From assembly GCA_019914945.1 (NCBI GenBank), contig CM034101.1:10489188-10553187 (forward strand): a DNA stretch of 64,000 bases, in the 5' to 3' direction. Shown here one piece after another: positions 11,803 to 23,682 of this stretch (positions within the stretch are counted from its first letter, which is position 1; every line of letters starts with the position of its first letter). Below the pieces are notes generated by a model that was not told where the DNA came from, did no database searches, and was given only the letters and a program-made list of their open reading frames with translations. Source of the DNA: Typha latifolia. Lineage: Eukaryota; Streptophyta; Magnoliopsida; Poales; Typhaceae. A program made the position numbers and the translations under genes.

Positions 11803-12348
11803 CTACGAGGTTGGCAATTGGGTATGGCCATGTGGTGGTGGTTGTGGGAGGCCGCGATGGCTACCATGGTCTTGAAGTTGGCCAGTGGGAGATAAACGTG
11901 GCTTCCGATGGTCACTAGAACATCAGATTCACAACCACTTGCCATGATTTAGCTATAGTGAGGAGGGTCATTATTAGTAGGGACCGATGGTGGTGATGGC
12001 GTTAAAGAAAACCTAGTCAGTCTAGAGATGTCTTCTTAGTCTTCCATGGTAGCGATCTCCCTCAGATTTATCTTGCATCGCATGTTCACAAATGGCTGAG
12101 GAATGGCGGCTCTGATACTAATTTGATATGAACCGGCTTGACTCGATTCAAATTAGTTTTTGGATAAAATTTGTATGGATCTTTCAAGAGATTTTTCAAT
12201 AGATCTATTTGTTGGATCGATATGAAATTTTGATAAGTTATAGCCCTTGAAAAGGTCTTTCTAATGAATCTATTTTCTCGTAGATTGGATGGCTAGAATA
12301 GAAGATATCTTCAAAAAAAGGATGAAGGTCAAAGGGTCAGCTCTGATA
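11803..12348 (-). mobile_element. Internal 5' region of a second, inverted family B copy
   Basis: Read on the minus strand, this follows an LTR-like end and primer-site-like motifs (TTAGTATCAGAGC at about 12336-12348, and again near 12112-12124). It resembles the plus-strand internal region at 3725-4213. Two primer-site-like motifs 225 bp apart suggest a duplication or nested fragment. No protein domain was recognised. Confidence 0.45.
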
Positions 12349-12786
12349 CTAATGTTACGAACCAGATTTGAACCAATCCGTACCAAATATAATTATGAAA
12401 ATTTAGGTGGTGGTAGCCTCACGAGATAAGATTTTAATGGTTCTGGATGAAAAGATATAATTAAAATAGTTAATCAAGGTTAGAATGGGGGCAAAATGGT
12501 AAATAGGGCAGCTTGTGAAGGTGATGATGGCTATGGATTGGAGGTAGAATTAGGGTTTCTAACTTAGATATACTCCTCGAAAAATAAACAGCTATGATTA
12601 ACTTACTTCTACTCCTAAATTATTTTACTCATACTTCTAAGATAAACTCAAGACTAAAATAATTTCTCAATACTTGGATGCTTAAATTTTTTAAATAAAG
12701 AAGCATAACCCCTCTATATATAAAGGTCGGGTACAATGAGTTTCTATTTGAACTTAGCTCTAAAGTCTTATACAACTCAAACTAGG
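12349..12786 (-). repeat. LTR of inverted family B copy (partial)
   Basis: On the minus strand it ends CTGGTTCGTAACA before a primer-site-like motif. It shares the block around TGGTGGTAGC and the AACCCTAA region with the 3153-3724 LTR, and has a TATA-like CTTTATATATAGAGG near 12715. The 5' part is missing where T1 begins at 12787. Confidence 0.5.
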
Positions 12787-13030
12787 TGTAACAGTCAAAA
12801 CCTTGAACACATGCAAGGCACGAGCCCACACGGTATGTGCAAGGCACCTGGCAACTTAGTTAATTATCGATAATCAAATAAATATATATCAACACCATAA
12901 TTTACCCATAACGTCTAGACTAAGAATAACTCGTCTGATTGTCAACAACATATTGATAACCTTAATAAGGCCCCACGTAGGCCATAACACATCATCAAAA
13001 GCATCTCACTATTACATATACACAACAATG
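12787..13030 (+). repeat. T1 left terminal inverted repeat
   Basis: Pairs imperfectly with 15495-15740 read on the opposite strand. Confidence 0.65.
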
Positions 13031-14689
13031 ATATATACATAATACATCAAGTATTAAATTACCTGCTAATAGAAATGACAAGAATAAAAACATCATTCTA
13101 AAAGTCAAGTGATACATCATATTACATAATGTATCTAGCATATAACATTGACCACACTCTACTTCTCAATTGTTGGCAAGACTTCTTAGGAAGTATCTTG
13201 CTCCACTTATTCACCTGTGTTTTTGGAGGAGAAGTAAAGAGAGTCATGAGCTAAAGGGATTAGTGAATAGACATTACCCTGAATCAGTAATACCAAATAG
13301 AGAGTAAATTATGCACTAGATAATATGAATAAAAAAGAATATCATGCTATAAATGAGCATATAAGCATATTCTCGATAATATTAGATATATAGTAGATCA
13401 AGACTACAATTTTTGACAATAAATAAATAAATCTCTATGTCATACTATCATTGTATCACTTTCAAATATAACACATATGATGCATACCGACTATGACCAT
13501 GCTGTAATGTCAAATGCAACCATATCTGAAGTATGATAATTACTCAATAATTATATATATCAGATGATAATGAAATTATATCCAGTTCTTAGTATTACAA
13601 TCATCATAGTTATCTCGATATAATATCATCATAGTAGACCATCGTGCATGGTCAACAACTTGTATCTGGTCTCATCATCATGCCCAAAGGTCCAAACCAT
13701 CCGCAAAGAGTATCTCAATCATAATTATATCCTGTCATCCTCACACTTTTTATCAACTATCCTATCAATCAGATTTCATATTTTTTCTTCTATATGACAG
13801 ATCACGTGTATATATTTAGTACTATAACAAGTCAATGCATATTAGAAATTTAGGTGGAAGAGAAGTCAAAAGAGATATAATGCGATGCATTCTCGAATCA
13901 TAGATGCATCTATCACATGCATATTCATACTAGTCTATCACATGTATACTCATGCTAAAAATTATCTCGATATAAATTTATAACAGTATAGTCATCTTTA
14001 ATCATCTCTATATATTAGCAGTATACTCATATCCAAGATCAGTCTAATCAAATGCATGATAAAATATGCTCTACTAAAATTATCTGTAGATAAGATCATA
14101 TAATTATGCTAGAGGTCAAAACATGCATATACATAATTATATAATATATCATAATTTGACAAAAGCGTCTATGAAATAAAATTACTCACAATAACTGTAA
14201 TTACCAAGCAACCACTCTTTTATGTTTGCTAAAACAACGATCAGTCTTCGCTAGAAAGGTCTACAGGTTAACCTGACTAGAAGATAATTTTTTGTTGTAA
14301 TCATATAATGTTAATTCCTATATTTGTTTTGTTATTTAGTAACCATAATATATTATATAATAATTTATTTAAGACATAGTCATCTGCTTATTATTCTCTT
14401 TGATAAATAAGAAAGTATAAATAAAAATAAATTAATGGAAGTATCTACATATGAGTATATGTACATAACTCTAATAAATTATTAGACCTAGCTAGGATGA
14501 ATATAGTAATTATATTGCATGTATTTTGCTAATCATGAGTATAATTAGATTTATTTACTAATCATGGTATAATTAGATTTAACTCATAGAGATTGATACT
14601 TTAGATTAACTACAATAATTAAATAACTAATAACATAATTTAAATAATTGAAAAAAAGTCTATTGACACACAGTGGTGGGCTCGGCTCA

Positions 14690-15080
14690 TCACCTCATCT
14701 ACAACCAACAAGGTCGGCTGAGGAGAGCAAAAGATGAAAAGGAGGAGGAGAAGAAGAAGGAGCGGAAGGAAGGAAGAAAAAGAAATGGGGAGGGGAACGA
14801 CCGCCGATGGTCACTTGGCGGCTCAGTTCTTCGGTGGCCCTAAGAGAAAACCATGAGAGAGGAAGAGAGCTAAAGAGAGAGAGAGAATGAAGGAGAGAGA
14901 GAGAGAGGCTCATCAGCGGGTAAAAGGGCCAACGATGGCCTTCCTAGCGATTGAAGGTTGTTGTGGAGCTAGAAGGAGAGAGAGAGAGAGCTAGAAGGAG
15001 AGAGAGAGAGCTAGAGAGAGGAAAAGATCGAGAGAATGAGAGAAAGAGAGAGAAAATTAGAGAGAGAGAGAGAGAGGCTC
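14690..15080. repeat. (GA)n-rich purine tracts inside T1
   Basis: Several AGAGAG runs (14875-14905, 14975-15010, 15058-15077) sit in a purine-rich stretch. Open frames across it are low-complexity and are not called as genes. Similar purine/pyrimidine tracts occur in C1 (20640-20720), T2 (31200-31440) and T3 (62355-62580). Confidence 0.8.
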
Positions 15081-15494
15081 AGGTGGTCTGTGTGGCGGCG
15101 ACAAAGTGGCTAGTGGGCTCGGTCCCATCTCCACGCGTCGCTGCGAAGCTAAACAGGGAGGGTTTGGTGGAGGTGCGTGGCACCTCCACGGTGGTCGTCG
15201 CATGCAATGCATGTTGGGCACGAGGCTGGCCACAATGTGGCCGATCACGTTGTACCCAGCTATTTCTTTTTTTTTGCTACCTTGGGTTATTAAATTAGGA
15301 TTTATTTTAGAGGCTTACATGGCTTAATTAAACTTTCCTCAATGGCTCATGTGACTTAATTGAACTTGCCTTAGTGGATTGTATGACATAATTAGATTTG
15401 TCTTAAAGACTTATATAAGAGATAAATATGAATCAATTAAAAGATAAATAGAGTCGATTCATCGAGCATAATATCCTCATGATTTGATATTAGT

Positions 15495-15740
15495 AGACCC
15501 AAATCATATCAAATAGTGAGATGCTCTTGATGATATGTTGTGGCCCATGTGGGGCCCTATCAGGGTTATTAGTATGTTGTTGATACACAAACATGAGTTA
15601 TTCTTAGTTCAAATATTATAGATAAATTATGGTGTTGATATAGGTTCTATTTAACTGTTGACAACTAACCAAGTTGCCAAGTGTCTTGCACGTGCCGTGT
15701 GGGCTCATGCCATACATGTGTTTACGGATTGGGTGTTATA
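15495..15740 (-). repeat. T1 right terminal inverted repeat
   Basis: Its reverse complement matches 12787-13030, including the GTGCCGTGTGGGCTCATGCC block. Confidence 0.65.
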
Positions 15741-15769
15741 GGCACAATCATATCATCAAGTGATGTTGC

Positions 15770-16140
15770 AATCGGTGCAAAACCAAAAAATATCTCATAG
15801 ATGTTTTGGTCAATTTTAGGTGCTAGAGAGGATCAATCTGGTAGCATACAAGTTGGATCTACCTGAAAGAACCTGTGTGCATTTGATATTCCATGTTTGA
15901 TTGTTGAAGGCAAGGATTGGATAGGACCAAATCGTGAGCATGAAGTTGCTCAAATGAGTTGCAAACTTGTGTGCCAGTTCAAGTCCTAGCAAGATAGAGG
16001 ATGGGACATGATGTGAGGCTGTAGATGGAGGTTTTAGCAGAATGGCTTGCCAAGCCATCCAGCGAAGTGACATGGGAGCTCGAGACTCATATCATGGATC
16101 AATTTCTTGACTTTTTACCTTGAGGATAAGACGAGAAAAG
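15770..16140 (+). pseudogene. G4: old chromovirus integrase C-terminus and chromodomain
   Basis: The strand reads a degenerate integrase tail and then AEWLAKPSSEVTWELET and a DFLP ending before a stop, the chromodomain core. It is more diverged than the tails of G1-G3. The upstream element is missing, cut near the right end of T1. Confidence 0.75.
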
Positions 16141-16151
16141 TGTGGTGAGTT

Positions 16152-16700
16152 GATATAGACCAAATTAAGTCAGATCCATCACTCTCGAGTCTAGGCGTTC
16201 AAACATCTAGGCTAGGGATTCGAACGCCACAGCCCGAGAGTAGAAGGCGCCATTAGGCGTTCGATTGTCTTTGACCTTGTTTGAATGTACAACGAGGAAA
16301 CCTATATGAACTTGATTTCTTTACGTATTTTTCTTGCATTAGGACTCTTTGATTATTCTACGATGTGGGTTAGCCTACAATAGGTATTGATGCAACCCCT
16401 TTTGGATAAGCATAAATTATTTTGAGGATTATTGATCTCTATCTTCATTTATCTCGCTCTCTTTCTATCTCATTCGACGAACTCTAAATTTTGGCAAATT
16501 TAGTTTTGATCTAGAGATGACATTGCTTCCTTCCTCCTTGATTGATCACCCCCTTGTCTGTAAGGAAATATCCAAATTCTCCCTTCTCCCTTCTCCTTTC
16601 TTTCATTCTACTAAGTATTCAACACCTACAAGTTATTTTCACAATCTACTATAATGTAAAATTTACCTAAGGTTATAATCTATTAAATCATATCCTTTGC
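16152..16700 (+). repeat. G4 degenerate gypsy LTR
   Basis: It starts about TGATATAGACC right after the chromodomain tail and a weak purine tract. It carries diverged copies of the palindrome (GGCGTTCAAAC near 16196, ATTCGAACGCC near 16218, GGCGTTCGATTG near 16257). The right end is not defined; 16700 is an estimate. Confidence 0.55.
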
Positions 16701-17748
16701 CTATACCACTAACACCGCGTGTTCCTCTTATTCTTCTCATCGATTTAGCTTACTCACATGCCTAATTTCACTACCGAATTCATACTCTATGACTTGTCTT
16801 AGCTCATCTGCCATAAAATTCCAGAATCGAAGTCAAGACCCTTCGAACCCAATACTTTCTTAAATAGAATGTACCATTGAGCTATTTATTCTCTATCATC
16901 TAAGAAAAGATTTCACATTTCTATTTCACTTATTTAAGAATTAATTATTTTACTTTAATTAAGATAGTTTATATAAGCTACTGAACTATTTCACATTTTC
17001 ACTATTCATGATAGTGCTAAACTATTAGCACTTTTATCTTTTATATAAAATGTTGAACGGTACATTATCTTTTAGATAAACTTATGATTAACAACTGAGC
17101 TAGCGAAAACATATTCTTTGGACCAAAGTGACAAATAAATTTTTAGGAGTTATATTTTGGTCAATGACTCGTAATAAAGGTTGAGAGTGTGTTTCTTCTC
17201 ACAATAGTCAGATTGGCTCAATATAAATCTTTAATGTAGGAATGGTCGTACTTCTGTTAAACTTTGATAGGTTTTTGGTAGTTTGTTTGGTAGGCTTTTG
17301 TTGTATTTCCTCCATGCTGTGTTCTATTCTCTTTGAGAAGGAAAATCGGAAGGAAAAATTCTTTCCCTTTTTCACATAGAAAGAATTATGGTTAGTTTCA
17401 TTTTGTCCCTGCTAATGAAAGGTCAAGATGATACCATCAGTATTGCCATATAAAATGCTTTAGAAAAAAAATAGACGGAACATGTATAACACGTGCTAAA
17501 ATCCGAGTGAGTGTCCCATAATATTTTATTTTTAGTAAGAAGAGAAGACATTCTCCTATTATTAAAGGTATTACGCTATTATTAAAAGATATTATGTTGT
17601 TTTTAAGAAGATATGCCATTTTGATATATACCTCAACTTTTATATCATTGAGGGTATTATGTAATTAACATTGCAAAATACATATTTAACAATCAAGTAA
17701 CCCGCCTAGCCTAGAGCTACCACATAGATAAATTGGTTTAGTTATATA
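16701..17748. other. No recognisable gene, AT-rich DNA
   Basis: Only very short frames are present. I see no repeat ends or domains. Confidence 0.5.
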
Positions 17749-20700
17749 TGTAACACCCGCCACTAAACACATGCCTCTCACGTGGGTAGAACCCATGTGA
17801 TTACCACGTGACCTGCTGGTCAATGTCTCAACACAATATACAAGCGAAAAGTCCATATTTTTACAAATAATATAGACAAAAAACCCATAACACTAATGTC
17901 ACAACAAGCCCAAAATACATATCCATAACCAAAAATATGATAAAGCTCATGCAGGAGCTACAAATCATTTAGCTTAATTTACATGAACAAACTAAGAATA
18001 GAAATAAGAATTAGAAAAAGAAGACTCAAGCTAGTCTTCCCTAGATCCCCCACGAACTCCAGCTCATCTACTAATCTGAGAATATTTCTACCAGAAGATG
18101 GTGAGTATAAAGCCCAGCAAGTTTCAACTTCTACAATCTAAAAGTAGTGCGATGAATGCAATAATAAGTAAATATGAATATGTGCATCATGATCATATCA
18201 ATGCATCAGCAATCAATAACCTACTATGCAATCAATCCAAACTATCAAGTCCTCAAACTTAAGCTCACATTGAGCTCTGCCCATAGGTCATGTCAACACC
18301 ACACCACATAATATGCATCACATCAGACTACCAAATCTGCAACATAGGCTCATCTAGAGCTACACCCGAAGGCCATATCAATTCTCACGCCCGACCACAC
18401 ACATACCCTAAGGGAGGGTAGACACTAGAGGTAGAATCGCCAGCCCATCACCCGGCGAACAGCATGACCAATTGTCCGCCACAGCACACAAAGGACCTCA
18501 ATCGTAAGCCTATTACAAATGTCAGTATCGTATATCGATATTACCATCTAAGCCCTCGGCTCCACCTCATTGCACCACCATGCAAAATCATAAGCTATTG
18601 CTCACAGACGCCCTCACCCTTCGTCATCGGGTACCGCTAGGTTTACGTCATCCTACTCTTCTTTCTCTCTATCTTAAATACCCTAAAGGGTATGACTCTC
18701 GTTGATCGACAATAAATTGCCCATCACCCTGCGCAATGGCTGCCTAATTGTTTGGGATTAACAGACCAAGACCTCACACGTGGGCCCTAATATATATAAG
18801 TATAAGAATATCCCCTGCCCCTAACCCTGGCTAGAGAGGTGTCGAGTACTGTCGAGACGTAGTAGTCACCCCCTTTATGGTCGTGTACATGTGCAAGCGG
18901 CATGATACTATCCAACACAGTAGGCATAATATAACACCTATAATTATCATGTTTTACATGCTAAACACATAATCATACTCAATAAGTATGCGAAGACGTC
19001 ATAATATGTGAAATCGTACCAAACCACAAAATATAATTACCATGCATGATAGTGCAATAATAATAGTAAGAAAAATATATGCACATGCATGATATAGATG
19101 TGATGATTTCATAAAGTAATATTTCATTCTCTACACTACTCTAGATTATAGGAGTTTCACTTGCCTGAACCTCTTTCCTGACACTCGCTGCAACTACGCC
19201 ACTAGATCATCCTCATAGGGTACGGAGTCCACCTTGATAAGAAAAGTAAATAAAAAGCATGATCACAATATTCCTACCACTAATTAGTTAAATAATCTTA
19301 TGGACGTTCACTACCGGCTTAGGTAGTTCCATCTCGTAATTCTAACCCCTATTAATTAGGTAGAGCTGACATAGTTATATCAATGTCTAACGTGTTATTA
19401 AGCATAATAAAAATATTCTCCTCAAACTATCGCTCAAATCACTATTATCAAAATTATGGGAGATAGCATAGACAATATTTAACTAATAAGCTTCGTCAAA
19501 AGAAATGCAACTTGCTTAATATTATTTTTCTACATTTATTTGTATTAATTCTCTAATAGGAGCAATTAATACCGATACACCCAGACCACCGACTCTTTTG
19601 ATAAATTTAAATTAGCCCAAAATTATAATCAGCAAAAGTTCATATCCAATTAGAGCTAGTTCCTGATATGTGTTATTTGTAACAACACTCTCAGGCCATG
19701 GTCTAGCCCATTAAGATTTATTTATAAAACAATTAATATAGCAAACACTACCGGCAACTAAAAAAATATTAATTAATCAAGCCTCACAATTGCTAGCATT
19801 AAAAATAATTAAATAATAACTTAACAATTTAAAGAGATAAATCAACGGATAAACACTCTATTTAGCCAGCACAAAGCCAAAATAAATATACCAAGAATTG
19901 GCCCAAGCTTTCCATAAACTAGAAAAACACATGGGTTGGGCTATAGCCCAACCCACCCCCAAGTTGGGTTGGGTTGTTGGCAGCCCCAAACCCACCACTC
20001 ACCTAGGCTGGGTTGCATGCACCATAACCCACCCCAAGCTCGGGTTGGGCTACACCCAGCCCAGCCCACCCCCAGCCTAGCGTAGCCCGACACACGAGCT
20101 GGGGGCACACCTAGCCCAGCCTGACACACACGAGATGGGACGCTCCCAACCCAGCCATACTCACGGGCTAGGGCACACGGACCTTGGGCGGGGCTACACC
20201 CAGCCTGGCCCAGAATGTGGGCCTCGCGCTGGACCAGACTCAACCCAACACGTAGGCCCTGAGCTGGGCCGCACCTGGCCTGGAACACAGGCCCCCTAGG
20301 CTAGGCCACATCCGACCTAGCCCGACACTAGGGGGCCCTATCTGGGCCCACCCGGCTCGACCCGGAACAGAAGCCCCAAGCTAGGCCACACCTGGCCCCG
20401 GCCCAACATGCGGGCCCCAGGCTGGGCTGCTCTGGCCCAAGCTAGACTCGATGCTCGAGCTGGTTGCACCCAACCTAACGAGAAGGGAAGCTTTTAGAGA
20501 AAAAAACTAAAAATAGTTATTTAATTACAGATCTGACTTACCGGGATAGGGAGGCAGCTTCGACGCTTCGATCCACTAGGTCAGCGGTGCTGGTGGCACT
20601 TTAGCACGGCGGGAAGGAGATGGGGGAAGAGTGAGCTAGCGGGGAGAAGAAGGAAAAAAGAAAGAAAAAAGAAAGAAAGCAAGGAGAAGAAGAAAAGAGA

Positions 20701-20750
20701 GAGAGGGAAGAGAGGAAAGAGGCTTATAGATTACTCGTCGATTCCTACGA
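17749..20750 (+). mobile_element. C1: TGTAACACCC-type repeat element (boundaries right side uncertain)
   Basis: It starts TGTAACACCCGCC and shares an ordered set of blocks with C2 (23683) and C3 (34724): a CACGTG(A/G)CCTG(C/T)-GGTCA block, a GTGAG-AA/GCGCCCAGCAA block, a CATGACCA-TTGTC block, a GTCGTAGGCCCATTA-like block, then AT-rich DNA. Next come a GGGCC-rich minisatellite (19925-20490) and a purine-rich tract near 20640-20720. No transposase or capsid frame is visible. The opposite end was not found, so 20750 is an estimate. Confidence 0.5.
19925..20490. repeat. GC-rich degenerate minisatellite in C1
   Basis: About 55-65 bp units built on alternating AGCTGGGC, CACACCTGGCCC and GACACACGGGCCCC-like blocks repeat with much variation. 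Open frames across it (for example 19941-20288 on the minus strand) are rich in Gly, Ala and Trp because of the repeat and are not called as genes. Confidence 0.75.
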
Positions 20751-22611
20751 CTCAATCTGTACCAACCTTGCTCGCTAGATTCCGCGATGCACTACTTTTC
20801 GTGATAAATTTCTAGACCTTAGTGACCATAGAGGTTGGTCATTCTATCTTAATGATCTTATAAGACACAGTTCTTCCAAATCTAATGTAGATGCATAGTG
20901 TTGAGAATAATTCAGCACGTTCCATCTAAAGCTAAAAAATGATTCTAATGGCCTCCAAAAGATTATCTCAAAATATGATAGACAGCCTCCTTTAGGATTA
21001 GATTAAACTCTTTTATATACCTCTTAAAGATAAGATAAGTTTTTTTTGGAGATAAAGACAAATACCTTTGAGATAAGATAAATACCTCTTAAAGATAAGA
21101 TAAATATCTCTATTAATAAATTACCGACCTCCTCTGGAGTTGGGGCATCCCAACTCATATGTACCTTATAAAGATAATGTCAAATCCAAGTCAAATTAAG
21201 TTTCATAAAGTCCTAAAATTTGCAAGTTTTGCAACTACTTTTGAATAACTAAAAGTGCTCCTTTGTATGTGTGAACTTACTACAAACTATTCAAGGTGCT
21301 TTCAAATGCACTTCAAGTAGCAAAGTGGTTGTTGGTGTGCCCTTGGATATTTTTTTATACTTCTTTAACCATCATGACACCGTTTAAACATTTCAATTAT
21401 AATTCTAAAATTATTTTAAATATTTTAATTTTAAAATTAATCTTTCACTTTAATATTCTTCATGAAATATTTTATAACTTATCACAACTTGTGCATATGC
21501 TCATACATAGAATCTAAACATATTACATAAATAAAAATTATATTTAAAATACAATATGTCAATTACATAATTATAAATAAAACCTACTAGATATGAAAAT
21601 TATAAATCAAGATCAAGAATTAAATGCATGCAAAACCCACAAGACAGGCATTTTATCATGGAAATCTCTCTCTATCGAGAGGAACAAACTGTGAATCAAT
21701 CCAAACCAAATCAATCAATTTCGTCAAGACATAGAAATAAGATTTAGTTATAACTTTTCGCAACACTCTAATTGTTTAAGTCTTCTAGCTTGTACACTTT
21801 TGTGCGATGAACTATGCTTGCGAAATAGAAAACGTTTGTCTGGTTTATACTCGAGCTGCTGATCAACTTTTGGAACAAGTATCATCGTAGACAAAGAAAG
21901 TATAGCTCCTGCAACATGCTTCATTCAATATATTTGAATCTAAAAGCCAAGCATACATTCAGACTATTTGAAGTTGCTCTCCTCATACTTTGTAGAAATA
22001 TTCGTTAAGGGATCCTAAAAGTTATAGATGATTTACTTAAAATTTCCTTGAGTTGTTCTTAGTTATTCAACCTTCTCTAGCCTCTGGGATCCTTTTATAA
22101 GTGTGGATAAGTGAATTGCAAAAGAAAATTTTCAATCGAAATAAGTTTCTATAATTTCCTAGTTTAGTTCTGCACGATCAATTCACACCGACCCAAGTTT
22201 ATCCACACCAAACTTATTATCCTTGGCAGAACTAAGCTTATTCTCGTATCACTGTTCAAATTGTATACAATCTCAGTTCCAACTAAGTTTTGTAGAATGA
22301 TGAATTTTGCTTCTACTTATAAAATTTTATGGTGGATAGAATTTCTTATTTAACTAAGTTTAAAAGATATTATGAATTATATTTTGAAAATTGAAACAAG
22401 TAGGAGACGGGCTGAGAAAGAATAGGAAACGTAAAAGCATGATAATCAAATAACCATGATTTTTTTAATGTAGAAAACCTCTCAGTCCTTTGAGAGAAAA
22501 ACACTAAAAATTTGCTCAAAGCAAATTAATCTCTTTCATATCATTCATATATGCAAGAAGTATTTACAAGCCCCTTGGACAATCCGTTGTACAAGTATTT
22601 AATCTACATCT
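20751..22611. other. No gene recognised; AT-rich DNA, possible old LTR fragment at the right
   Basis: There is no convincing frame. Near 22450-22520 a stretch with TGTAGAAAACCTCTCAG resembles the reverse complement of a copia-type LTR segment. It continues on the far side of G2 at 27005, so G2 may have inserted into an old minus-strand LTR element. This is weak. Confidence 0.35.
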
Positions 22612-22616
22612 CTTAC
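22612..22616. repeat. Target-site duplication of G2, left (CTTAC)
   Basis: Matches 27005-27009. Together they place the right end of the LTR after the primer-site-like repeats. Confidence 0.8.
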
Positions 22617-22639
22617 TGATACACTTAGTTAGGATCTTT

Positions 22640-23682
22640 AAGCAATGTCTCTTACCGACTCGTTAGAAAGCATTGTGTACATCCTCATTGATTCAGGGAG
22701 TACACACAACTTTCTAGACGGGAGGCTAGTGAAGAGATTGGGTTTGGTTGCTGAACCAACTACGGGGTTTGACGTTGCTATTGGAGACGGCACAAAGTTT
22801 AGGGCGGAGAGCTTATGTCGCCGAGTCAGTATACGGGTGTAGGGACACGACATCATTATGGACTTGTATTTGTTGGCGCTACGAGGAGAGGACATTGTCC
22901 TTGGTGCTCAGTGGTTACAAAGTTTGGGATCCGTCACATTTGATTTTCGAAGCATGTGGATGAAATATAAATAAGAAAACAAATATATGTGGCTTGATGG
23001 TGTTCGGACTTCGCCAATTCCTACGATGCAGCCTATGGTGGGGCTGCTTGGTGCGTATGATTTGGCCTATCTTCTTTAGTTAGGACGAGTAAGAGATGAG
23101 CCTCAAACAAGTTTAGGTACTATCATTGAATTGTCTAATCTATTAGATAACTTTTCTGGACTGTTTGAGGGGCCGCACGAGTTGCCACCAAGGAGAGCAG
23201 CGGACCATCGCATAGAGATTATATCTGGGGCTGCACCGGTGAATGTGAGGCCATATCAGTATCCACATCTCCAGAAAGAACTTATCTCAAATATGATAGC
23301 CGAGATGTTGGAGCAAGGCCTTATACAACCAAGTCATAGCTCATACTCATCCCTTGTGCTTTTGGTGCGAAAAAAAGATGGGACATGGCATTTTCGTGTC
23401 GACTATCGAGCACTAAATCTTATTACCGTCAAGGACCAATATCCTATTCTGGTTATCGAGGAGTTGTTGGACGAGCTTGTAGGGGCAACTATATTTAGTA
23501 AGCTTGACTTGAGGGCCGGGTATCATCAAATTAGAGTTCACCCGGCAAATGTGCACAAAATTGCATTTCGGACTCTGGACGGGCATTATGAGTTCCGAGT
23601 GATGCCTTTTAGTCTCACCAATGCTTCAGCTACCTTTTAAAGCCTCACGAATGATATATTTCGGCCTCTCTTACGAAGGTAT
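22640..23682 (+). pseudogene. G2 protease and reverse transcriptase remnant
   Basis: The protease stretch ILIDSGSTHNFLD lies at about 22680-22720, followed by the QWLQSLGS block. The RT part (23131-23640) has the EQGLIQPSHSSYSS region, KDGTWHFRVDYRALN and KLDLRAGYHQI with its catalytic Asp, then the VMPFSLTNASATF region. A stop follows at 23638-23640. The FFDD palm box is absent because the homology ends at 23682 at the junction with C2. Stops also lie at about 22842 and 22974. Confidence 0.88.

Larger units (their letters stand above)
12787..15740. mobile_element. T1: non-autonomous TGTAACA-type element with long terminal inverted repeats
   Basis: The left end TGTAACAGTCAAAACC and the reverse complement of the right end TATAACACCCAATCCG begin inverted repeats of about 225-245 bp (12787-13030 and 15495-15740). 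Both share GAGCCCACACGG, GGCAACTTGGTTAGTT and GGCCCCACATGGGCC-like blocks. The interior is AT-rich except for a GA-rich then GC-rich stretch (14690-15270). No transposase frame is visible. Long TIRs with a coding-free interior fit a Mutator-like non-autonomous element, but no target duplication was found, so the class is inference. Confidence 0.6.

Noticed and set aside
14951..15327. Arg/Glu-rich and Gly-rich frames in T1
   Set aside because: Follow the GA microsatellite; the GC-rich part has no recognisable motif, so it is treated as element cargo, not a gene.
16800..16900. tRNA-like stretch with TTCGAACCC and a possible stem
   Set aside because: Only a T-loop-like word is present; no acceptor or anticodon arm can be laid out around it.
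19941..20288. 115-codon Gly/Ala-rich frame on the minus strand
   Set aside because: Translation of the GGGCC minisatellite; both strands stay open because the repeat lacks T and A.
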